This document shows positions 1 to 11,965 of a stretch of DNA of 64,000 nucleotides, in pieces (position 1 is the first letter of the stretch; the number at the start of each line of letters is the position of its first letter). Position numbers and translations under genes: made by a program. This DNA is from Staphylotrichum longicolle (lineage: Eukaryota; Ascomycota; Sordariomycetes; Sordariales; Chaetomiaceae): contig JAHCVI010000002.1 of NCBI GenBank assembly GCA_019096155.1, positions 2,604,001-2,668,000 on the forward strand, written 5' to 3'. Below the pieces are notes generated by a model. That model searched no databases. It saw only the letters and a list, made by a program, of their open reading frames with translations, and was not told where the DNA came from.

Positions 1-26
1 ACAAGACGAAGCCCCAGCAGGAGAGC

Positions 27-320
27 CTATATTTTCTCGAGGGCGTCCTTGATGGCGTGAGGGTTGCTGGGTGGGGAGGGGTCGAGTTCTGGCGTAAACT
101 CAAACTCGTATGGGGGAGCCGTTTGAGCCTCGGTGTTTTGTGCGGCGGCGGCTGGCAAAGGAGCTGCGGGGCCATGATCTGGCTTTGTTGAGAAGAAGGC
201 CGGAGATTGCACAGGGAGAGGAGGGAGCTGCCGTGGGAGAGAGGTGTGGGCATAGGGAAGAAGGCCACGAGCTGGCCGCACCCGTGCCATTAACATACGC
301 TGGGGGAGCCTGGGAGCCAT
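27..320 (-). CDS. Probable mitochondrial protein of unknown function
   Basis: A 97-residue open frame runs from an ATG at 320 to a TAG at 27. The first ~45 residues are rich in Arg, Ala, Leu and Pro, contain almost no acidic residues and end in a phenylalanine-serine-threonine stretch (AFFSTKP), which looks like a mitochondrial presequence. The remainder is a Pro/Ala-rich linker and a short acidic tail ending in DALEKI. I do not recognise the family. The gene could be complete, or the stop could lie in an intron with further exons beyond the left edge of the window; the end of the frame is only 27 bases from the edge, so this cannot be decided here. Confidence 0.45.
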   Translation of the reverse strand: MAPRLPQRMLMARVRPARGLLPYAHTSLPRQLPPLPVQSPAFFSTKPDHGPAAPLPAAAAQNTEAQTAPPYEFEFTPELDPSPPSNPHAIKDALEKI

Positions 321-2021
321 AGGATTGTAGCTTCGGTGACTCGGAGTCTCGGATCGAATCGGCCGAGGTCTGTGTTAGGTTCGTAAGTGAAAGGGGAAAT
401 GGCTGCGTAGATGATCAGACTCAGTTGCGCTCTTAATCATACTGCAGCCAAGGCTCATCCCATGAAATCAGCCCGCCGCCTCGCTCAAAGAAGTTAGTTA
501 AACTGATTAACTAGCCAAGAAAGGGAATGTGACAAGACATCCCACTTCAGCGGGCGCCAAGGGCATGAAGCTGGAACTGCCAACAAAAGCTAGCAGACAC
601 CAGTACCCAAGATTCGAAGAACGAATTAACCTAGCGGAGAACCAATATCAGTATAGGCATGTCATCAACGCGGCCTGAACGACCGTCTCATTCTATTTGA
701 ATTGCAGATCATCGCCATAAATATATCCCCATCGTCAGCCCAACACCAAGGGGTTGGCGTGGGCTTCACATGGGCCTGGACCTCGGCCAGCCTAGAGAAA
801 GGTGTCTCGGAGGGGTAGCAATAGAGTTTCAGCTAGTGGGCTTGGAAAAAGGCCATATAGGAAAGGGCATGACGCGCCTAAGAGAGGAGCGCAAAGGGTA
901 TTGGAGTTTTTGACTTGCTCTTCTTACCAAGATATAGCTTGGAGATCGAACTGACTCTTGCCGCCAGTTGGCAATCTTGCAGACACGGTAAGTGTACATC
1001 ATCGAGTTGCCACATTTCGCCAGTGCGGCAAGGCTAGGTCAAAAAGGATGCTTCAGGGACACTCAAGCGCCGGTACAATAGATTCTTCAGTCTGAACCGT
1101 CAATATGGACCATCTGACGCCAGCGACGGGCCACTTTTTACGCGCGGTCCTTTTCGGCCTGTATCTCGTTCTCGCCTTCTATGTGCTCACACAACCGGCC
1201 GGCAGCTTTCTGGTGGTCTGCAGAGCCAAAGGATGGCTCATGTCTCTTGTCCCCGATGCAACACGCACTTACGATTGAACTTGTGGTTTCTCCCTTTGTC
1301 AGGTGCGAAGGGTAAACAATATAGAGACGCGGAGAATTGTGTCTGTGGACTGAAATGATTGCCGTTCAGGCTGGAACAGACGAACGTGTAAACCTTTGAA
1401 CAGATTGCGGACTTGGTCTTCCCCAAAAGAGAGGGTATCACAGAAGTCCCAAGAATTGAAATGTCTGAGGCGTCGTATCACACAGCAGACTCTAATGTGA
1501 GGCTTTTCAGAAAGTGCTGTGATAAGTAGTTGTCTCAGCTTCAGTCTCTGGACGATATCTCTCTGATCTCTTGCCATCATGCATCAGCTAGCCAAGGACC
1601 CTGCCACCACCGAGGCTGTGAAGGGATGGGAGCTCGTTGATACCGACTAGAAACGGAAATGATTTGAATGATTCCATTCACGGGTGCCGAGACCAATACG
1701 CACGTTCTGACTGAAAACATGGGGCCCTCGCGGGTTTGGGCTCCACATCCGCTCTTGGCTTACATGATCTCAAGAGCTTTCAGGAATTCTCGCACATTCT
1801 CTCTAAGCGGCGGATCTGCATGCGGCCCCTCTCGAGACACGACTTTCCTGCGTCAAAGCCTGCGATTTCGCTCCTCGGGACTCCTATCCGCAGGCTAGCT
1901 ATATAAGAACATATTCCTTTCCAACGGCAGAACAAACCTAAGATCAGTCGGAGTCTGCTACCCCGCCCGATCCCCATCACCTCGTCATTCGATTTGCGGC
2001 GGAGGAGGCGCCTCATAAACC
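321..2021. other. Intergenic region, no confident gene
   Basis: About 1.7 kb without a supported gene. Two short plus-strand frames were looked at: 1105-1278 (57 codons, one strongly hydrophobic segment) and 1579-1650 (23 codons, coding-like codon use, ending GWELVDTD). Neither has a recognisable family, and they could equally be chance frames or remnants. The last part, before 2022, is the promoter and leader of the RidA-family gene. Confidence 0.4.
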
Positions 2022-2532
2022 ATGTCTCATCTCCAGTACTACGCGTACGACGGCGTCGGCGTGAGAAACCGCCAAACTTACCGGTATAGCCAAGCAGTTC
2101 GTGTGGGAGATAGGATTGAATGTGCTGGCCAAGGTGCGGCTTCGCTCCTCTTTCACCCCGAATTCTCATGAGGCTTACGTTTGTCATTTGTCGCTCTTAG
2201 GCGGATGGGATCCTGCTACCGGGGCGATCCATACCGAAATCAATGCTCAAATCGACCAAGCTTTTGCGAATGTCGACCTCAATCTGAAGCATGCCGGCGG
2301 CAAGGGTTGGTCACAGGTATTCCGCGTCAACTCGTACCATGTACCTCTCAACAATGAGGCCCTGGGCGCGATGGTGCCGGATTTCCAACAGTGGATGCCC
2401 GACCATCAACCGATCTGGACCTGCGTCGGGGTGTCCCGGCTTGGGGAGGATGACATGCGTGTCGAGATCGAGGTAGTCGCGCATGACCCAGAAGGGTCAA
2501 CCAAGGCGCAGGAGGAGGCGAGAAGTGACTGA
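2022..2532 (+). CDS. RidA (YjgF/YER057c/UK114) family protein
   Basis: Two exons, 2022-2133 and 2201-2532, joined across a 67-nt intron that starts GTGCGG and ends CTCTTAG, give a 147-residue protein. Residues before the junction read DRIECAGQ and after it GGWDPATGAI, which restores the family's typical glycine-rich beta-hairpin. The later segments EINAQIDQAFANVDLNLKHA and QVFRVNSYHVP are the family's helix and central strand. RidA proteins are trimeric enamine/imine deaminases that hydrolyse reactive 2-aminoacrylate-type intermediates; fungal relatives also occur as single-function or pathway-linked members. The typical substrate-binding arginine (seen as R in F-R-V-N-S-Y) is present. The gene stands alone, with no obvious pathway partner next to it. 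The start was chosen because it opens exon 1 in frame and gives the usual length. Confidence 0.85.
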
Positions 2533-4212
2533 CAAGAGAGAGAAGCCGATTGACAGTCGAGCAACGCCGTGAGAGGCTTTGTCCCGGATATCCTCTTCCG
2601 TTGTAGGGAAGTTGTCTCGAGACAAGATTCAATGAGCAAAACCAAGACTGCTGTCGTCAAAATAACGTGAGAGTGACCCACTCTTAACCTAAGTTTATTC
2701 GCAGGGAGAGAAAACCAAAGGAAAAATAAGGCAGGAAAAACGACAAAAAAGAAAAAGAGAAAAAAAAGTCACCACGACCTCACTCTACCCTTGTAAACCA
2801 TCACCCTGCATCACCACCACAACCCAGCAATCAGTCCACCCGCAACAATCGCCATCGTCACCCCGCCCTGCCCCCTCTCATACCAGCCCAAACGCCTTCC
2901 CCATGGGCAGCAGCAGTGGCAGCAGCAGCAGCCAAATACGAGGTCTGGAACACCCGACAATCGGCAAATGCCACAAATGAGTCGGCAGTGGCCAAAACTT
3001 CTCCCCCGCCCCCATTACGAGGTCGCGGGGTTGTGCCCTCCAGCCCTCCAGCCCTCCAGCCCTCTTCGCGCCTTTTTGCTTTCTTTCCAAGATGTGAGCC
3101 AGGCTGTTTCAGAAACATCCGAAAGGGAACATCCCAACAAAAAAAAAGCCACCCTCCACCCCCTTCTCCCTTCAAGCCACCACCGGACCGGTGCATTACC
3201 CACGACAAGAGACGGGAGCAGACCCAACCCATGTCCGCGGGTAAAGGTCGCAAAAAAAGGCCCGGAACAAGCGTTGGCCACCGTGGGGTGGCTTGCTCGG
3301 TACGGCCGAACGGCTCCAAGCCCGGACCCCAGGTTTGCTTGTACAGTGTGTGCATCGAGATCGCTTCTGGCCCCTCCTGCGCTGCCAGCGCATGCCGGCT
3401 TGGTATGCAAAAAAGCATGTTTCAGTGACACAAAGACAGCAGGATATGTGTATGTGTGGTCGTCACATTCCAGGTACACAAATGGTCATGCAGACGACGG
3501 AGAGTGCCCGCCGAGCACAAGCAACACAACAACGCAACAAATGGTGCGCGGAACTGAGGCGTGGCAAAGAGGATGCCACAAGCCCCAAAGAGAAAGCTCG
3601 AATTCAACGTCTGGAGACAGGTCGAGGAGCGCACTGTGCCTCCATGTATCAACGTAACAACAATGCCCTGACCCAAAAAATCCAAAAGGCCCTTCTCTCT
3701 TGTGCCCCCTCCACAATACCCCATAATCGCCATTCCTGGCATGTGATTATAATGTATGTATGTACCTGTAATCCGCGACCCTGCATGCGGCCCTCGACGA
3801 ATCTAAAAGATGGCCGTTGTGTCATGAATCCCCCGGTAACGCCTTGCAAATGCTCCGAACCAATGAAAAGAGAAAAGCATAAACGCCAGGACTGCATTGA
3901 GGAATCAAAGAGTGATGCAAATGACCGGGTGTGGTAGCTGATGCGCCGAGGCGGTGCCCCCGAGATGTGTAGTCGAATGCCCTGAAAGAACGAGCGGGCG
4001 AGGTCCAAGTCGAGGCTGGTGGCCTGCATGAGGGAAAGAGATCGAGATCGACGTGTCCGCAGGTGGTTGTCGCATGCATTCGCGACGCATGTGAAGGGAC
4101 CCTGTTGGACAATGGTGGACGTGTGCCGACATCAGGCGGCCGGCATCACATGGTAAAGAGGGGAAGGTGAAGAATCCCACCCTTACTCCGTGTTCGGCGT
4201 TGGGCAAAACGC
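2533..4212. other. Intergenic region with low-complexity tracts
   Basis: About 1.7 kb with no supported gene. It contains an A-rich purine stretch near 2700-2770, a short tandem run of CCAGCCCTC units near 3040-3062, and several overlapping open frames in all directions with poor codon use. It presumably holds the 3' ends of the RidA gene and of the membrane-protein gene that is read towards it. Confidence 0.4.
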
Positions 4213-4710
4213 TCAGCTATTCTGCGTCTCGCTGCGCCAGATGCCGGCGCCAAGCGGCTTGCTGACGCCGAAACCGACGCCCACGGCGATGCCCACAATG
4301 AGCACGATGATGAGGATCCTGACCATGATCCGGTTGCGCTTGCTCAAGCCCGCGAGGCAGTTGCAGCTGTGCCGACTCTTCTTGGCGGCCTTGGCCTTGC
4401 GCTTCCAGTGGTCTTGGCCGGGCCAGACGTGGCAGTCGCTCCCGCCCTTGGTGCACTCGGCCGATTTCCTGCTGTTGGACTTGTGCGAGATGACTGGCAT
4501 CGCCTCAATGTCCGTGTCGAAGGGGTTGGCGCGAGTTGTGGCGGGTGTCGAGACATCGGAGCGCCGAGAGAACCGTGAATCCTTCTCCTCGAGCGCGGGG
4601 AATGGTTGCGAGAGGGTGTCCTGGGAGGACTTGTGGGAGAGATGTGTCGTGGTGGTCTCGATGGTCAAACCCGGCTTCTCGACCGGGCTCGGAGCGGAAC
4701 CTGAAGCCAT
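4213..4710 (-). CDS. Single-span membrane protein of unknown function
   Basis: A 165-residue intronless frame. The first ~105 residues are polar, Ser/Thr-rich and probably disordered, with a central basic stretch (KRKAKAAKK). Residues about 130-150 (MVRILIIVLIVGIAVGVGFG) form one clear transmembrane helix preceded by positive charges (SKRNR), followed by only ~15 residues. This predicts a cytosolic N-terminal region anchored by a C-terminal helix. A cysteine pair (CNC) sits just before the membrane. I recognise this only as the kind of short conserved protein found in filamentous ascomycetes, without an assigned function. Codon use (many C- or G-ending codons) supports a real gene. Nothing nearby suggests its pathway. 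Confidence 0.65.
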   Translation of the reverse strand: MASGSAPSPVEKPGLTIETTTTHLSHKSSQDTLSQPFPALEEKDSRFSRRSDVSTPATTRANPFDTDIEAMPVISHKSNSRKSAECTKGGSDCHVWPGQDHWKRKAKAAKKSRHSCNCLAGLSKRNRIMVRILIIVLIVGIAVGVGFGVSKPLGAGIWRSETQNS

Positions 4711-7700
4711 GGCGCAAAGACTGGGTTGGTGAAAACCCGTGTAAAGGCTGGATCGGTGGGTAATGATAGCGTCGACAGACGGCTATTCGAACGGATTCTC
4801 TAGCTGATGCCGTGGCGACGCGGGTTGGAAATGGTCAAATTTATGATGGCTGAAGAACTCCGTGGCAATCTGCGCGGTGTCAGTTTCTGCGGTGTACAAA
4901 GTCCGGAGTAGGTGCTGCAACACAACGAGTCCCGTTTTCCGTCAAGGCAGGACAAGGCAGGACCAGACGTGTTTGCGGCAGGACCTGGGGAGGACTGACC
5001 AACAATGGGCAACAACAAAAAAACGTGTTTGCCGTGTGTCTCGGAAAACAGAAGTGACCACAACGAGGCGGTCAATGGACGACGAAGATGAAGATCGGGC
5101 CTGTTACCCCTTCCCAGCAGGAGACAGAGCAGACTCGGGGGCAAAGGAATGTCGGACGAAGATGGGTCGAGAAGTCGGTACACAGCAAGAACAATGGATC
5201 CTGTGCAGTCCAACGTCCTCTGTCGTCGTTTCACTGCAAGGCAAGCGGTGAATCGGGGCGGATTGGTCGCAGAAGGAAAGCTTGGGGTCGGAACTCGCGA
5301 GGAGAGAAGCAGCCTGGGCAATTGGGGGCAGGCGGCAGGAGAAATGGGAAATGGGAAGTTGGGAAGCACCACTGACCCTGCACGGTACGTACCCACAAGC
5401 TGGGAGATCAAAGTTGTGGAGACCTGCAGCTGCAGCCAATCTAGCTCGACCTGGGCAATCAGTCGGTTGGAGCTGCATTGGCCGTGGCCCACGGCGCACC
5501 CATGCCCGCCCCATGTCCGCCCCATGCCCGCCCCTGGAACTTGCGACTTTGTGGGTTAGCCTGGGCTTGACTTCCCTTCTGGGTCACACAGCAGAAGCTT
5601 GATTGGCTTGGCGTGGTCAGAGAATGGAACCCTCGTTCTCACACCACAAAAACGACTCAAGGGAGACCGCTGTCGCATCACCATGAACTCTGATGCGCAG
5701 AGGCCGGGGAACACGCCCAGCGTGTCTGAGACGGTGACGCTCGAGGGACGCTCTCAAACATTGATCCAAGGCCAACAGATCGCGACGTGGTGCTGGCGAT
5801 GATGCGGATCTCGGCAGGCCCGACCGTAATGAGCGACCGCAAAGGTGATGTCGAACCACTTTTCATTGGAACCCAACACCGTACACGGGCCAAGCGGGCC
5901 CCGTCTCCGGCGGCCGTTTGGCAATCACACGAACAGAGTCGGCCCTTGGTCCGGCTGTGTGATGTTCTCGCTCGCTTTTTGACCTGGCGCTTTGTACTCT
6001 GTTCCCAGCAGGTCGATGCCACAAACCGCTCTCCAGCCTCATCGGACGTCAACTTCGGTGTTTGCAAGTATGTGCGACTGTGGCTGCCCGGCGGCAATCG
6101 TCCCAGATTTCTCACCGGGCGGGTGGCTGCATCACACCCTCGCGATGTCACCATCACGGCGCGCACGTTTGGCGCTGTCCGCGTAAAGTTATGCAGGTCC
6201 GCTGAGGGCGCCCGCGATTGGAACCCTGCCCTGGCCTGTGTGACAGCCAGCATGGTCTCTCGGATCTATTCCGGGCCTTTGCCAATTCTGTCGCCACATT
6301 TGGCTCATGGGCGCAACACGAACAGGGCATCAGCCTCAAAGCAGACGATCAGATTAAGTTGAAACAAATGCATGTTCATGATAAGCTTATGGCTCTTCGT
6401 TTTCTCGAAAACGAATCCAAGTCTCGAATGTGGCTGGGCTGCGCGCATTGTTTCTCCTAGCATTGTTTCTCGTTGCATGGTTTTGCATGTCTCCCTCCCT
6501 GTCTCCTCGGCACCCCATTGCCATTGTCCCTGTTTCTGCCAAAACGACCAGCGCAAAAGATAGATGACGGCACCAAGCGAAACGGGGCCCGGCCGATAGC
6601 ATGGGAAAAATACCTATCGCCTGTCCCGCGATTGGCGTTCACGTCATTGCCGTCGCAGGTCTCTTTTCGCCGTGCCAAGTGCGTTTTTGTCCCTGCAAGC
6701 ACACCATCCTCACACTTCCACTTGCTCTCAGCTCCTGCTCAGCTCTCAGTTTGAGCTGTTGGTCGGCTGTCGGTGCCGTGAACCCCTGCAGGCCTGCAGC
6801 GCAAGTTCCAGGGAACCAGCGCAATCCATGCAGACACCTCATGCCTCTTCCGGCCCTAGCGTGCCAGCGCTGCGGGGTCGTTCTCCTGAGGTCTGGGCCC
6901 CGTCAAATGGCGGGGAAAGACAGTTGCGAGTCGACAAAAGTCGCTCTGTCCTTGTCACTTGTGCAACCCTCACGAGCTGAAATGGCAAATTGCTCCATTG
7001 CACCAGGCGCCGTTGGGGCAAGATGAGGGGGACAATTGTCCACCCCACCACACCTTAAACGCGTAAGGTTGCCACGCGCCGCGGTCTGGGCCCTAGTGAA
7101 TCCAGAACATGGTTCGGTCGCGCCAACTGGTAGCTGCATGTGCAAGGCATGAATGCATGTGAACAGGTGCTTTTCTTCTCAGCTTCTCTATCTTGACTTG
7201 CCCGCAGGTGACAGTATTGCCTCGCCAAGGTCGTCTGGCGGTGTCTTGTTAGAGTTAGCGCTTTCATGCTGCAGCTGCTGGTGCCGTGATCCAAGGTCTT
7301 GGGATGCTTGGCTGCGTGGGATTTTCTCGAGGCTGGAATGGGGGACCAACCGTGGTCCAGCTTCTGGCAACAACAAGCTACCGCATTTACGCCCCAGATA
7401 CTCAGTTCCAACCTGCAGCCCTTTTCCACGACTTTGGGGTTCAGACAAGGACTTGGAACATCACAGGAACTTGAAAGGCCAACGCTTCACTAGGTGCTGC
7501 CCCCCTGACCAAGAAATGCTAGGCTGTTTAACCCAAATGGGACTTGAAACGTCAGGAAGAGGAGGAGGGAGAGGAGGAGGAAGAGAGATCCTAATAGACT
7601 TGTTCTATCCAATGCAGTGTGTTCTGGCTTCATCAATACCTTCAGTAAGAAACGAAGATGTCACGATCTTTTGGTGACCTTGGTATGCCTTGCTCTGTCC

Positions 7701-8530
7701 GCAAGAAGGTGTCTAGCCTACTCCAGTCTGGCTTTCAAATTTAAACTCCACTCCCCAGCCCGCTTTGACACAACAACACCCTCCCACTGTCTCCTGACCC
7801 CACTAAGGTTCGTCCCAACACTAACACCTCGAACTAGACTCATCGTCCTGTGGCAAGAGAGTGGGGCAGTGACGCGGCAGAACAGGGTGTCCACGACATC
7901 GCAACAAGGTCTGCCGTGAACTTGTCTAGAAACATCGGTGTCGATGCCAGTCTGGTCTTGAAGATACAAATCGAGGGAATCGGCATAAAGCAGGGAATAA
8001 TGACACTGCCCAGACGAGACAGAGAGCAACCAGTGGGCGGCATGCCAAACTTTTAATGCGATGCATTATCCCCGGTAACACTAAACCAAACTCGTGGTAG
8101 ACCGAGAGTGCTTTGATACTGGCGATTTTCATGGCAGCCTACAAAATTGGTCAAACTTAACCCATCTGTCTGTCCGCTGAGGTGGCCTCTGATCAAGAGG
8201 GTTTATGTTCGAAGGACTAAGGACACAGACGGCAAGCCACAGAGGGAGGATAGAATCTCACATATATAGAAAGGCAACTACCCGCCCATGAGGACCTATT
8301 GTTTGCTCATTTATAGACACCATGGAATTGATCGACGATCCAATACTGTCGCAAGTTGTAGGAGCTCCAAAAGGGCATTGGTAATAGCGTTGGTTGAATT
8401 CAAGGCCGATCAGAGTTGGGTTGGTATTTTGGAGTTATCAGGAAGTATTGAACTCGTGCGGCTTCAACTGAGGTGGAGGTCGCGGAGGGGGATCTTAGTG
8501 AGGCTGCATTTCATTTTGTTTGACGTTACA
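4711..8530. other. Long gene-empty stretch
   Basis: About 3.8 kb in which no frame is supported: the many short open frames overlap on both strands, have no recognisable domains, and lack linked splice sites. Local features are a tandem run of CCCATGCCCGCC-type units near 5502-5535, a GGA-rich purine run near 7556-7590, and a TATATA motif near 8262. It may contain long untranslated leaders, a non-coding RNA or eroded repeats; nothing more can be said from the sequence. Confidence 0.4.
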
Positions 8531-8659
8531 TCACACTTTCCAGCTCTGAGGTAACAACTCACAACCTGGAATGGCATCGGAAAACAGCTCATTGATCTGA
8601 GGATGCTTTTGATTCTTCTTCTCAAGGTCCAACTGCTCCCTGTTCTCGGTCACAACTGT

Positions 8660-9852
8660 TTACCCTCTCTCTCCCTTAGTAACCCATCCCCACATTTTCT
8701 CCAAGTTGCGCTTGGACTTGGCCAGGATGTACCTTGAGAGTTCAACATGCCCGGTCAGATCATCGAACTCAACCTCCATGTCCTCGCGGTGAAAGACCTG
8801 TGATGCACGAGTGGCAATGCCGATATACTCGTCACGCTCGTCTGCATTGAGCCCAATCTCGCTGACGTGCCCCGCATACCTCAGGAGCAGCACGTTGAGG
8901 ATGATTCTTGACATGCGACCGTTCCCATCACCGAACGGGTGGATGTTGACGAACTGATGATGGTAGCGTGCAGCAAGTGTATAGGGGTCGAGGACCCCAT
9001 GCTTGTCAGCCTCGGCGATGTCGTGGTTGAGGTGTTGAACCATCTCTCTCATGTACTGTGGGACTGCTTTGGCTCGCATACAGCGGTGTGCTTTCTGTTT
9101 CTTCTCGCCGGGTTTCTCGTACTTGACTGCTACCTCGTAGGTACGGTACTGCCCGGCTTTAACCTCGTCATCATCCACCCCAGTGTGCAAGATCCGATGG
9201 GCTTCGAGAATGATGTTTTCGGACCAGGATTCTTTGTTGAGCACAATGTGCTCAACCACAAAATTCAGGGCCTGAGCGTGTTGCACAATCTCACGACGGG
9301 AGCGGATGGCGTATTGTCGGTTGGCGGGGCGGTTGGCAGCAAGCAAATGCTCGAGATGTGCTTTGTAATCAGGATCCCTGTCCTCAATGTTGATGCTGAC
9401 CTCCTGGCCGCGAAACACGGCCTGGCACAGCTTGATGGTGATTCCCAAGGTGTTTCCGACGGACTCGATCATGTTAGAGCCGTAGACCAGCCGCACAAGG
9501 GACTCCTCAAGATCTTCCCAGGCTTCAATGGATTTTTCTGACGAACTTCTCTGGGATCCAGCCCGGACCTTGGTGATGATGTCGGCAGGATCTGCAGTGA
9601 AATGTTGGCGCTCGGCCTCCTCTCTCAAATGCTGGGCCAGGCGGATAGTGAACTGGGGCTGGGCCGCGCTTTCATTGCCGTTTCATCCTCAGAAATTTGG
9701 GGCTTTCCCCAAGAGGGCCAACCCTTGGAAATGGTGTTGGAGATGCTAGCGGCGAGGTTGTGCATCTTGCGAGTCGGTTTGGGTGAGGATGAGGAGTTGG
9801 TGATTTGAAGGTCGGGGAAGAGACCAGCGAGGGGCTTGCGATGGAAAGACAT
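8660..9852 (-). CDS. Fic/DOC-domain protein (AMPylase type), frame broken near its 5' end
   Basis: The main frame (about 9660 to 8660) carries the Fic active-site signature HPFGDGNGRMSR, with catalytic His, the phosphate-binding Gly-Asn-Gly and the closing Arg. An upstream helix containing GSNMIES resembles the inhibitory motif [S/T]xxxE[G/N] of class II Fic proteins, with Ser in the last position. Fic enzymes transfer AMP (or other phosphate-containing groups) from a nucleotide to Ser/Thr/Tyr of a target protein. The start is uncertain: an ATG at 9852 opens a well-biased frame that continues to about 9670, but the Fic frame is offset as if one base were missing, and no pair of splice sites in the right phase bridges them. 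At the 3' end, a TAA at 8662-8660 is followed in frame by 42 coding-like codons to a TGA at 8533-8531. The gene is either decaying, mis-assembled or unusually spliced. Confidence 0.75.
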
Positions 9853-9979
9853 CCTGATCGAGAAACCTCAATTGAGAGAAGAGTGGGAAGTGAAAGAGAA
9901 TTCCGAGAGAAGTGGTCGGAGTCAAAGGAGAGATTGGCTTTGGCCATAGTTTCGGCTCTGCTCATCGGGAAGTGGGACC

Positions 9980-10019
9980 GGCAGGTGCAAGAAACCTATT
10001 ACAGGTTATTGCACCTGCC
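9980..10019. promoter_or_regulatory. Perfect nested inverted repeat upstream of the Fic gene
   Basis: An 11-bp perfect inverted repeat (GGCAGGTGCAA at 9980-9990, TTGCACCTGCC at 10009-10019) encloses a second one (AACCT / AGGTT around a 5-nt loop). Together they form a 40-nt hairpin or a two-fold symmetric protein site, 128 bp upstream of the proposed ATG at 9852. A role as an operator or as an RNA hairpin is inference. Confidence 0.5.
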
Positions 10020-11360
10020 TCGAAAAGATTGTAAGAATAACGATAATATGACCCGTTTAGGAGGAGCATGAAACCTTTGGTTCAGGCGACCGACCTTCTG
10101 TGGGCCTTCGTGCAGCTGCCTGCAGTGTCGGGCAGTAGAGATGACCAAGCTACTAGCAGTAGTAAGAAAATAGGGTCGCCTGCCGGGCAAACTCTATACA
10201 TCTCTACCGAAGGTTGTCGTTAAGCTTATAGACCTCAAAGCTATCAACTGTAAGAGGGAATAAGTCAGGCGCGGCGGCGCTTATTGGCATATATCCAGCT
10301 TTTTATAAAGATAGAATCTCTCTTATATCCCACTCTACCTAGATCAATAGCTTATGATCTATCTAGTGACTTCCAACATCCCCACTAGCTCATCGTGGCA
10401 TTATATTGAAGACACTTGTGTCTGCACGTTTCCAGCATGTCGTCGACAGACCACTCCGTCAACACAGATGCCATCTCCGCCGCCATGAAAATTCTTCATC
10501 TTCAATCCCTGCATCACCAAAAGCATGTACGGACAGTGGGGAGTGATGATTGGCGCATTCGGGTTCACCACAAATGAAGCGCTTGAGATGTCGGTAAAAC
10601 CTTAACAAAAATACCTAGCTAAAACAACTGGGTTTTACTGGAATATGGGCAATGGCTTGAGCAGATTTGAGGACTAAAAGGAAAGTGACGTTGCTTGCAT
10701 AGCCGATCAGTCGAGTGGTAGTGGAGTCGCACCGGCCAAAACACCACGAAAAAGGAGTGGAGATGCAAAAACATACAACACCAGGGATTCGCTGGTCGTC
10801 ACCGACCCAACTACTGATCTGGCTCTCACGCGTTTGACGAGGGGAGAGCGGACGGGATCCCGTATTTTCGCGCGGATATGGTCGTATGTGAAAGAGCATG
10901 GTGAAGAAGGGCTTGATAAAGGGCAACGTTCTCGTGCTACGTCGGCCAAGAACCCGTTCCTCGCGGCACAGTCAATATCTCAACCACGACCAAGTCATGA
11001 CACGCCACAGAACAAAAGAGACGCGGATCAGGTGGACTGAGACGAGCCTCGCCTGAGGAGGTGAAGTTGGAGGACAGGCGAAGGCGTAGTAGAACTCCTC
11101 ACCTCAGCCAAAAGTGGGCATTGATTCAGCTCTCAATGCAGCCAGTTTGCGCCTCGTGAAGTGCTCTTTTCTGTGCTCGTGCCAGTGTCAGTCTTTTTGA
11201 GGGTCTCGTGTGTGAGGGTGTAAGTGACTTTCGGGTTAGGGTTTGTGCTTCTTGTGACTCCCCCAACACTTGCCTTTTCCAGCGACAGGCGGCGCCACAC
11301 ATTTTGCACCGCCACAGCTCAAGTTGGTCCTCGGATCAGCACGCCATAAAATACGCCAAG
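10020..11360. other. Intergenic region with an AT-rich patch
   Basis: About 1.3 kb without a supported gene. The part near 10200-10400 is markedly AT-rich with many TA steps, which could be an eroded repeat. The last ~200 bp form the promoter and leader of the gene starting at 11361. Confidence 0.4.
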
Positions 11361-11965
11361 ATGGACGAAGTGGATCAGGGAGGTTCCAGCGACTCCAGTC
11401 GTTCCCTGACGCCTCCACAGTCGCGAATCCCACTGAGTCCCAGCATGGACTCTCTGGCAGTGGACGCAACCTCAACGATCGAGCCACCCAAGAACGTCAC
11501 GCTCCCCAAGTCCGTCTTTCGCGCTCCCACTAGAATCCCCTCCGAAATGGTAACTACCAGTCTAGTCCCCCCACCAGACCACGGTCGAGAACAAATTCGT
11601 TAACACATCCCACCCAGAATAAAGACGGCTGCTACACGTACGTGCACATGCACAAGTCGCAGCACGCAGACCGCTTTGAGGAGTTCTGCAAGGACAAGCT
11701 GCCCAAAGACGACGTCTACGTGCCGCCGGACCTGCAGCCCATCAACCCGGAGGAGGAGGACGACGTGGTGCCCGACCAGCACGCGGCCTACGGCGTGCAG
11801 AAGGCGACGCAAAAGGCCCGCGAGCCCGCCTGGAAGGACCTGGGGCTGTCGGAGCTGATGGCGCGCGGGCCGGCCGGCAGCGCGGGTGGCGCTCCGAAGC
11901 CGCGGGCTGGGGGCAGACGGAGGGGTGGTGGGGCAGGGAGTCAGTATACCGGGTTGCCCCGTTGA
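11361..11965 (+). CDS. Conserved small hypothetical protein
   Basis: Two exons (11361-11549 and 11618-11965) separated by a 68-nt intron (GTAACT..CACCCAG, phase 0) encode 178 residues. The first ~60 residues are Ser/Pro/Thr-rich with several SP and TP sites and look disordered. The exon junction gives SEM-NKDGCYTYVHMHKSQH, which leads into a compact, charged segment (HADRFEEFCKDKLPKDD..) that is probably the conserved core. The tail is Gly/Arg-rich (GGRRRGGGAG), a composition common in nucleic-acid-binding tails. I do not recognise the family. The ATG at 11361 is the first in frame after the leader. It lies next to TRS31 and SGT1. Confidence 0.7.

Noticed and set aside
1105..1278. 57-codon hydrophobic frame
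   Set aside because: Plausible small membrane protein but without a family, conserved motif or supporting signals; mentioned only in the intergenic entry.
2858..3937. Several frames of 150-230 codons on both strands
   Set aside because: Low-complexity composition, mutually overlapping, no domain, poor codon use.
5149..6362. Frames of 136 and 191 codons in the gene-empty region
   Set aside because: Opposite-strand frames of equal length overlap them, and no recognisable domain or splice context exists.
9672..9965. Alternative first exon of the Fic gene in another frame (start at 9965)
   Set aside because: It could splice in phase with a weak GTTGGC donor, but its codon use is worse than that of the frame starting at 9852, which is C- or G-ending at most third positions.
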